From contig NC_135566.1 in NCBI RefSeq assembly GCF_964340395.1, positions 16,891,001 to 16,955,000 on the forward strand: a stretch of DNA of 64,000 bases, in the 5' to 3' direction. The translations under genes and the position numbers were made by a program. Of the stretch, positions 57,420 through 64,000 are shown one piece after another (the first letter of the stretch is position 1; every line of letters starts with the position of its first letter). The DNA is from Glandiceps talaboti. Lineage: Eukaryota; Hemichordata; Enteropneusta; Spengelidae. The notes below the pieces were generated by a model. That model was not told the origin of the DNA and did not search any database. It saw only the letters and a list, made by a program, of their open reading frames with translations.

Positions 57420-58930
57420 ATCACAGGGTTGAGGAGATATATTCGTAAAATTATCAAGTATTCCTCCTCTTTACCAAATATACTCTCCGCTATCAGTTAC
57501 ACCTTAAACAATACCTTTTTGCATCAACACGAATAGACCCATCCCTGTCATTGTGGATACTGGCATGTAAATTAAAACAGTACAGCGCCCTCAAACCCTT
57601 CTCCGTATAAACTCTTGTTTTTATCATGCCTGCCCCACTGGAGCTGGACCTCCCCATGCACAGTAGCCTTGTGTATGTGTTGAAATCATGTTGATCTAAA
57701 CTCTATCTCTTTCTCTATAATAAACATATTTGTTACTGGTCCTATAACAACTTTGCCATGTTAATTGAAATCATTTGTATTTGAAATGTGTGTTACATGC
57801 CAATGTCCCAGTATGGCACGTCATCTTTGTTACGACTTGTGCATGTCAAAGGGATGGATGGCCATATGGATGCAACCCATTCCAATAGCTAATATGTAGG
57901 ACACTCCTTTCTAGGTATCACATGAAACTTTGATACCATTAATTCATGGCTCTTTACAGTGTGATTACCTTAAACACTGACATTGTCATTTTAAGGACTG
58001 TCTATAATAAAACTAGCGCAAAGAACAGAGTGTGTATGAATTGCCAAAATATATACATAATATCAAATTAGTGTTGGAGGGACCATTTCACCTATACCTG
58101 CAGCATCGAATCGAACGTGCATTTATTGGCGACACAATTTAGTATCACCGGTACCTCTATTGACCTGCATTGAAAGGATTTTTTTTTGAGAATTTACGCT
58201 GTCAGTCAGATTGACTGTCATTTTATGGTGGCAGTTTATACATATATTGATTACTGAACGCGGTTTCAAACTTATTTGTTGTCGTCTAGCTTATATATAA
58301 GTTTCCATTCCATATCCATTGACTCCTCAACACGTCATCAATATAATTTACCAGTTACACATATGTCAAATCTAGGTATGCTACACCTAGTGTGTTGGCT
58401 AGAATTGTTACAGGGATATTGTACACAAAGCTGGTACACCCCCCGTGGCTCTACTGAGATGGTACAGATATGTGCACAACCCTGTCCTCGGTATGTGAAT
58501 GTTACAAGGGTGCGCAATGTTCCTGTGATACACGATGTTTTGTCAGAAAGGATTTGTAATAACAAAGCTGCTAATTAATAAACCAGTAAAGTTTTGCAGA
58601 TTCCTGTGTTGTTTTTCAAACTATATATCTTCACTGTCGTCATATGGAAACTCTAGGGTGTACATGTACAACATAATTTTTAGGCACGACATACAGCAAT
58701 GTGGTAATATTGATGGGCTGTGTTACTAAATACATGCTGAATGATCAATGATATGGTGACCCACAGTCCCTCAAGGAAACAGTTGAATTGTATGATGTGA
58801 TATGTTGCCCTCATGAACAACATATGTATACTTTACAACATTTCTGTTGGGGTACAAATTTGATTCAAATTGAATTGGTCAATACTTCTTTCTTACAGTG
58901 AGGCATTTACCCACACATACCCTTTTCCTC
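57420..58930. other. intergenic DNA without a recognised gene
   Basis: No credible coding exon, RNA gene or tandem repeat seen. Confidence 0.45.
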
Positions 58931-58937
58931 CATATAG

Positions 58938-59228
58938 GTTTGGCATAAAGCTTCGCTTTACTAAATGAATTATTTTGTATGTACCGATACCATCTACATA
59001 ACGTACTCAATGACCGTACTCCAATAACCTTGTACTGTGCTCGGGTCTTCGCGAAAACACGGAGCGTCGCAGTCACACGTGTACGTCAACGAATGGTTAT
59101 CTCTATCATGGTCGATGAGGGCGCACAGCACAAGGATATTCGAGTACGGTTAAACGCTGGCAACGGTACATACAAAATAACGGTACATACATCGTTTAGC
59201 TTTAATTTTAGTAAAGCGAAGCTCCAAG
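58938..59228. mobile_element. fold-back MITE
   Basis: AAGCTTCGCTTTACTAAAT near 58950 is mirrored by TTTTAGTAAAGCGAAGCTCC near 59205, and TTTTGTATGTACCG by CGGTACATACAAAA. Its GC- and CpG-richer core contrasts with the surroundings. Confidence 0.65.
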
Positions 59229-59877
59229 GACTGTGAGAGAGTCTAGGTTTGGCAATGCCTGCTGTGTTATTGAATACCAATGTGACAAGGTCTATATTAT
59301 ATATGTGGTTCATTTAAATTGGTGTTAGAATAATATATGTATGTTGAGACTGGACCTGAATACATATTAAGAAAGGAAGGTGGGTCTGCTACATCTACAA
59401 AATTGACTTATTATTGTACAAATTTGCTAGAAGGAAGATGTCATATTGTTAACAGTAACTTTTTAACATGTAACTTTTTATACTGTGAAAGAAAAGACTT
59501 GATTTTGATAAGAGAAAGATTTTTTAAATTTTAAATCTTTCATTTAGTATGGCAATCATATGATACATAATACTTACATAATACTTTCAATAATTTTAAA
59601 ATTTAAATACAGCACTGGTGTTCTACTGAATAGAAATAGTAGTATTTGCAATTATATCGTTTTTGACGTGTTGTTGTTATCATAAATGGCCAATAAATCT
59701 ATACTCTGTATTTTTCTTTCCTTTCTCTCCATTTGAATGCAGATGGCAGACGACCAAACTGTCATCAAAATAAGGACACCAGCTGATACCAAATACTAAC
59801 CTTTCAGACGTTCTAGTGTGCCAACACCATCACTCTTTCAAATTCAAAGACACTCACAATGTTGTGTCATATCTTAC

Positions 59878-60281
59878 AGCTAAAATGATGTAGGCTTGGT
59901 GTTTCACTTATGGGACATTTTGCTTTTGACACAAAGCTAGACATATTTCAACTCTAAACTAACAATAAGAGACACAACAAACACAGCAGGATCATTTGTC
60001 CAGTCACATTGAACACTGATAAGTATTGCTATTCTTTCACAGTGCAGTAAAACAGGTTTCTAATGAAAACATTGCACAAGGACTTGATGATTTTAATGGC
60101 TTCAATTGTTTATTTTCTAACTGATAATCAACATTTCAACTTGACTACTTCTACATCCCCACTGTGCACGGCACCTACATTGTATGTAACTGTTTCTTTT
60201 GCATGAGAAGTTGTCTGAGGGTGTGTATTAAATGTCATGTTACAGGAGTGAAACATCATGCCTATATCATTTTAGCTGTAA
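59878..60281. mobile_element. MITE family F, second copy
   Basis: Collinear with 23646-24044 through CAATCACATTGAACACTGAT-like and GGACTTGATGATTTTAATGG words. Ends AGCTAAAATGATG / TCATTTTAGCT. Confidence 0.8.
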
Positions 60282-60319
60282 TTTAAAATGTGGAGTGATT
60301 TTACATATTGAGATTTTCA

Positions 60320-60800
60320 AAAATTGTTTCAGATTTTAAGACACTCACAAAGTTGTGTCATATCCAGTGTTTTACAGAGTGCTTTTTACATATTGACACT
60401 TTCAAAGATTGTTTTTTTAATTCTAAGACACTCAAAAAGTTGTCATATCCAGTGTTTTACAGAGTGCTTTCTTACATATTGACACTTTCAAAGATTGTTT
60501 TTTTAATTCTAAGACACTCAAAAAGTTGTGTCATATCCAGTGTTTTACAGAGTGCTTTCTTACATATTGACACTTTCAAAGACTGTTTTTTTAATTCTAA
60601 GACACTCAAAAAGTTGTGCCATATCCAGTGTTTTACAGAGTGCTTTCTTACATATTGACACTTTCAAAGACTGTTTTTTTAATTCTAAGACACTCAAAAA
60701 GTTGTGCCATATCCAGTGTTTTACAGAGTGCTACTTACATATTGACACTTTCAAAGATTGTTTTTTAATTCTAAGACACTCACAAAGTTGTGTGAAATCT
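60320..60800. repeat. about 87-bp tandem array, 5-6 copies
   Basis: The unit runs CATATCCAGTGTTTTACAGA, GTGCTTTCTTACATATTGAC, ACTTTCAAAGATTG and a T-rich AATTCTAAGACACTCA part. It directly follows MITE family F and degrades up to about 60960. The two overlapping 116-117-residue frames here are products of the repeat, not genes. Confidence 0.9.
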
Positions 60801-61159
60801 GAGAGTTTAAAAGAGTGGTTTCACATATTGAGAGTTTTGAGCGTGGTTTTACAAATCAAAATTTTCAAAAGATTGGATTAAAATTCTAAGACTCTTTCAA
60901 AAATTGTCAAACCCTGAGAGTTTCAAAGTATGATTTTACATATTGAGAGTTCCAAAGAGGTTTTATATTATAGTAAGAGTTTCAAAAATTAAAAATGATT
61001 TTTTTTGCGTGGCACCTAAGGAACAACTTTCCCAAGTACTCGACAGTTGGGAGATGATAACGATATCTGTATTCAGATTAACACTTATTACAAAAAAAAG
61101 CGTACACATTCGAAAACAAATTAAAACTGAAGTATAAAAACCACGACACCGGCACATAT

Positions 61160-61690
61160 AGTATTTAACATGATAAATGTGCGTCCAAGTCTTCCTACAC
61201 TATGTTACAAAGTGTTGTATTTTTTTATATTAGTCTCCACATCTGTCATCACATATTTCCTGACTCTAACAAATAGTTTGATATAGAAACTTTTAAATTA
61301 TTTTCAGGTTAAAGCTGTCCTGCAAAACATTTAGTGAATGTCCAGGTTTCCATTACTGAACTACAGGAAGACAAAATGTAACTTTGGCTCAAAACATGGC
61401 CGTTTCCATGGCAATACGGATATTTTAGGGGAAGAATGGGCCGTGTGTGCCAGGTCATACCAATTACACACCAATATATACCTGTTCAACCTAAACACAA
61501 TATAATCCGGCAACCAAACACCTAGTATATATTTATTATTTTCTCCCGAATAAATGTTGGTCTGAATCTTCCTATACCATGTTACAAAATGTGATCTAAC
61601 TTAATTTGTAATAATGTTTGGCTCTGTCATCATCAATTTTCGTATTCCTATGATTCTAATAAAGAGTTTGGTGTACATAATATACTGGTT
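61160..61690. repeat. diverged direct duplication (about 61160-61290 and 61550-61680)
   Basis: Shared words include GTC..AATCTTCCTA.ACCATGTTACAAA, CTGTCATCA and TTCTAATAAAGAGTTTG. The two copies lie about 390 bases apart. Confidence 0.5.
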
Positions 61691-61757
61691 ATTTTTCGAA
61701 AACTAGGCCACTTACGTCTTTTCGGGCCTCTGCTGCAGCACTATAGAACTTCTTTCA

Positions 61758-61804
61758 ACGCACGCACGCACGCACGCATGCACGCACGCACACACGCACG
61801 CACG

Positions 61805-61841
<37 letters not shown>
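61758..61841. repeat. (CGCA)n / (CA)n microsatellite
   Basis: ACGC units run into about 16 CA units. Confidence 0.95.
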
Positions 61842-61843
<2 letters not shown>

Positions 61844-62005
61844 ACTGGATGGTGGTACCTATTTCCCATCAACTTCCTATATATACTGCATAACATCTAT
61901 GAATTAAACAGGATATATATTTTTACATGTAAAAAAATTATACAATTATATGTAATTGCCTTTCACTGTAGTGCTGTTCAAAAGAGATTGGGGGGGGGGG
62001 GAGTA

Positions 62006-62189
62006 CAGGCACTTGTTACCCGAGATATGTTTCACGGTGAGTGAACCTGCGCGATCACAAAAACAAGTGTAATTTTACCCTTTTCATATATAGTTGGCTA
62101 AATACGTCAATATTAACGATATTATCGACATTTTATTGTTTTCTGATGGAAACATTCTGATACATATTTCGGGTAACAAGTGTCTGTTG
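62006..62189. repeat. fold-back element
   Basis: CAGGCACTTGTTACCCGAGA near 62007 and its inverse TTTCGGGTAACAAGTGTCTG ending near 62186. Confidence 0.65.
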
Positions 62190-62209
62190 GGGGTGGGGGC
62201 TGGTGGACG

Positions 62210-62417
62210 GACAATCTGATTAAAATCTGATGTAGGTCGGCTAATCGTTCATTGCCATTTTACCTTCGTTATTTTGCCTGAATTTTGACCTTCGTGGTAC
62301 ATGTTTACGTTTTAAAACATGTACCACGAAGGTCAATTCAGGCAAAATAACGAAGGTAAAATACTAGTAGCAATGAACGGTTAACCGACATCTACATCGG
62401 ATTTTCATCAGATTGGT
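62210..62417. repeat. long fold-back element upstream of the otopetrin gene
   Basis: Arms of about 95 bp: inner parts GACCTTCGTGGTACATGTTT / ACATGTACCACGAAGGTC are perfect, and outer parts (AATCTGATTAAAATCTGATG... / ...CATCAGATT) are imperfect. The loop is under 15 bases. Confidence 0.9.
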
Positions 62418-62850
62418 GGACGGACTGACTGCAGGCTGCAGGGGTTTCTCTCTGCCTCGGAGTTTTCCCGATCCAGTGTGAAGACAGAGTGGAAAAGTGT
62501 CACGTCTTCCCATGTCGATCCTTGTACATATTCATCCGGAGCTAGCTTGTATTGGCTGCGTTTTCACAATATCGGAGGTACATTTATGTCTGTCATGTAA
62601 ATGTGCTAGTGTATACACATAGGACGTATACGTTCCATTGTAATTGTGTGACCTTCGTAAAGCGCTTCAATGTGGGCGTTGTGGCTGTGCTATTTATAAC
62701 GCTTTAGTTGGAAAACCCCAGTTGTCGACTTCATAGAAATGCGGAAGGCGTAAGTGAGTGTGTATTAAGCACTGACATTGCCATAGCACTAGCTAGTACT
62801 TTCGCCACGTTAGTGTGTGCTCGCTAACTGTTTGTGTCTGTCCCGCCAGA

Positions 62851-64000
62851 ATGTCAGAATCACAGAGTGTTACACCACGCGCACCGACCAGTTATGGACG
62901 TTGCTACTGGCTTGTTGGTCCACTGAAGACGGGTGAAAAATTGTCACACCCAAATAACCCGGCGAGGCATGAAGAAGACAGCAGTATATCAGCCATACTA
63001 TTAATGTGTGTTCTCGTGTGTGTAGGTGTCGTGGTCCATCTGTGTCGCTACATAGAAACTATTGATAGCCCACTGTTCATACTGCTACATCTACAAGTTG
63101 GACGTTCAGTCCTTCTGGTTATTGGCATGGGCCTTATGCTGTGGTTCTTCAAGAAGAAAAACCAGTGGAAACGTCAAGGTTATCTTATGATGCCACCCAG
63201 CCACGATAGTGCGCCATCTAGTGGTGATCATCATGAAGCTGAATTACAGTTGTCGTCGAAGGGAATTGTCGTTTTCGGAATCGGTCGCGTAACCCTGGAC
63301 GTCATCTACTTGATTCGCACAGGTGGATGCCTCTCTGTTACAATAAACCCCGAAGAAAACTACATAAACTTTTTCTATCATTTGATATACGTTCTGTTCA
63401 TCTGTATCCAGGTACCCTTTCTGCTGTATTTCATTCGGACAACTTTCAAGAAGTGTTCCTATTTTCGGTACGTTATACTCTACATATTCACAGTCAATAT
63501 CTGTTTCTGGTTCATATCCTACATTTATGGTATGAGAGACATGATACGAGCCGATCACAAAATGTTTGATACCAACTACACCCGATTAGACCCACCGATA
63601 GTTCATACCGGTGATATCAAACATTTACTGCAGTGTGCGTATAGTGTGACATCGGTGCATAAGCTAATTCGGGACGTTGAACCTTACTTCTACGCTTTCA
63701 GTTTGGAGTACTCGTTACTAGCAGCAGGTATGTTATACCATATATGGTCATCAATGAGAGATATGGATTTGAAATCGACAACAGAAGGCGATGGCACGAA
63801 CGATGATGAAAAATGTTGTGGTAAATGTGCCACTCTCCGTGACTGTTTAAAATCAATTGTCTCGCGTGGATGTCTTACATGTGATAAAGAAACCAACCGA
63901 AGTGAATCAAGAAGTCGTCTCCTAACAGATAACTCAGAATATGATGGATTAAAAACGGAGTCTTTTGGAGACGAGAAACAGAAAAAGGCGACCGTCAACT
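62851..64000 (+). CDS. otopetrin-type proton channel, N-terminal part (runs off the window)
   Basis: One uninterrupted frame of 383 codons from ATG at 62851 to the window edge, with no splice needed. Otopetrins are plasma-membrane H+ channels with 12 transmembrane helices in two halves (sour taste and otoconia in vertebrates). Here about six hydrophobic helices are visible: near residues 50-70, 75-101, 137-158, 173-196, 206-229 and 270-290. Family-like signatures are LHLQVGRSVLLVIGMGL in the second helix and EPYFYAFSLEYSLLAAGMLY in the sixth, comparable to the FxxEYSLI.A..LY stretch of known otopetrins. A charged, Cys-rich loop (KCCGKC...) follows helix six, before the missing C-terminal half. 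The start is the first ATG of the frame after a GC-rich leader. Which otopetrin paralogue it is cannot be decided. Confidence 0.87.
   Translation, partial: MSESQSVTPRAPTSYGRCYWLVGPLKTGEKLSHPNNPARHEEDSSISAILLMCVLVCVGVVVHLCRYIETIDSPLFILLHLQVGRSVLLVIGMGLMLWFFKKKNQWKRQGYLMMPPSHDSAPSSGDHHEAELQLSSKGIVVFGIGRVTLDVIYLIRTGGCLSVTINPEENYINFFYHLIYVLFICIQVPFLLYFIRTTFKKCSYFRYVILYIFTVNICFWFISYIYGMRDMIRADHKMFDTNYTRLDPPIVHTGDIKHLLQCAYSVTSVHKLIRDVEPYFYAFSLEYSLLAAGMLYHIWSSMRDMDLKSTTEGDGTNDDEKCCGKCATLRDCLKSIVSRGCLTCDKETNRSESRSRLLTDNSEYDGLKTESFGDEKQKKATVN

Noticed and set aside
60308-60881. Two overlapping open frames of 116-117 residues
   Set aside because: They follow the 87-bp tandem repeat exactly and have no composition or similarity of a real protein.

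Overview
This is nuclear DNA from an intron-rich animal, most probably a marine invertebrate such as a cephalochordate, hemichordate or lophotrochozoan. The evidence is long genes with GT-AG introns, a 43-exon splicing-factor gene, AT-rich spacers, many microsatellites and minisatellites, and dense fold-back (MITE-like) transposons. The proteins are close to their vertebrate counterparts in every recognisable domain. The sequence alone does not fix the phylum.

Layout. (1) 1029-5019, plus strand: a complete two-exon gene for an ASPHD1/2-type aspartyl/asparaginyl beta-hydroxylase-domain membrane protein. Its intron is filled with minisatellites. (2) 5020-11279: a convergent intergenic spacer with a CA repeat, a perfect 30-bp palindrome, MITEs and the 3' stub of a non-LTR retrotransposon. 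(3) 11280-43607, minus strand, with a non-coding first exon near 44.9 kb: PRPF8 (U5 snRNP Prp8). I reconstructed it as 42 coding exons whose phases all agree, giving 2,339 residues. (4) 44.95-50.7 kb: a spacer with a possible short first exon, a broken Myb/SANT-like fragment and a tRNA-derived SINE. (5) 50851-55748, plus strand: CCDC92, two coding exons, 322 residues. (6) 55749-62850: a 3' UTR minisatellite, MITEs, a tandem array and adjacent fold-back elements. (7) 62851 to the window edge, plus strand: an otopetrin-type proton channel, of which only the N-terminal half is present.

The most interesting observations are in PRPF8. Three introns (24, 25 and 27) each carry, in sense orientation, a near-identical element of about 145 nt. 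It folds as two hairpins separated by an H-box-like ATAAGA and ends with ACA plus three bases, as expected of an intron-encoded H/ACA snoRNA. Separately, at least four PRPF8 splice junctions (exon 4 donor, exon 18 acceptor, exon 19 donor, exon 29 donor) are embedded in tandem duplications. These place intact or decaying decoy splice sites next to the real ones. In a gene encoding the core of the spliceosome this invites a test for splice-site competition or nonsense-mediated autoregulation.

The genes do not form an operon or pathway; their adjacency is ordinary animal gene order. Exon boundaries come from reading frames, splice consensus and remembered family alignments. No database search was run.
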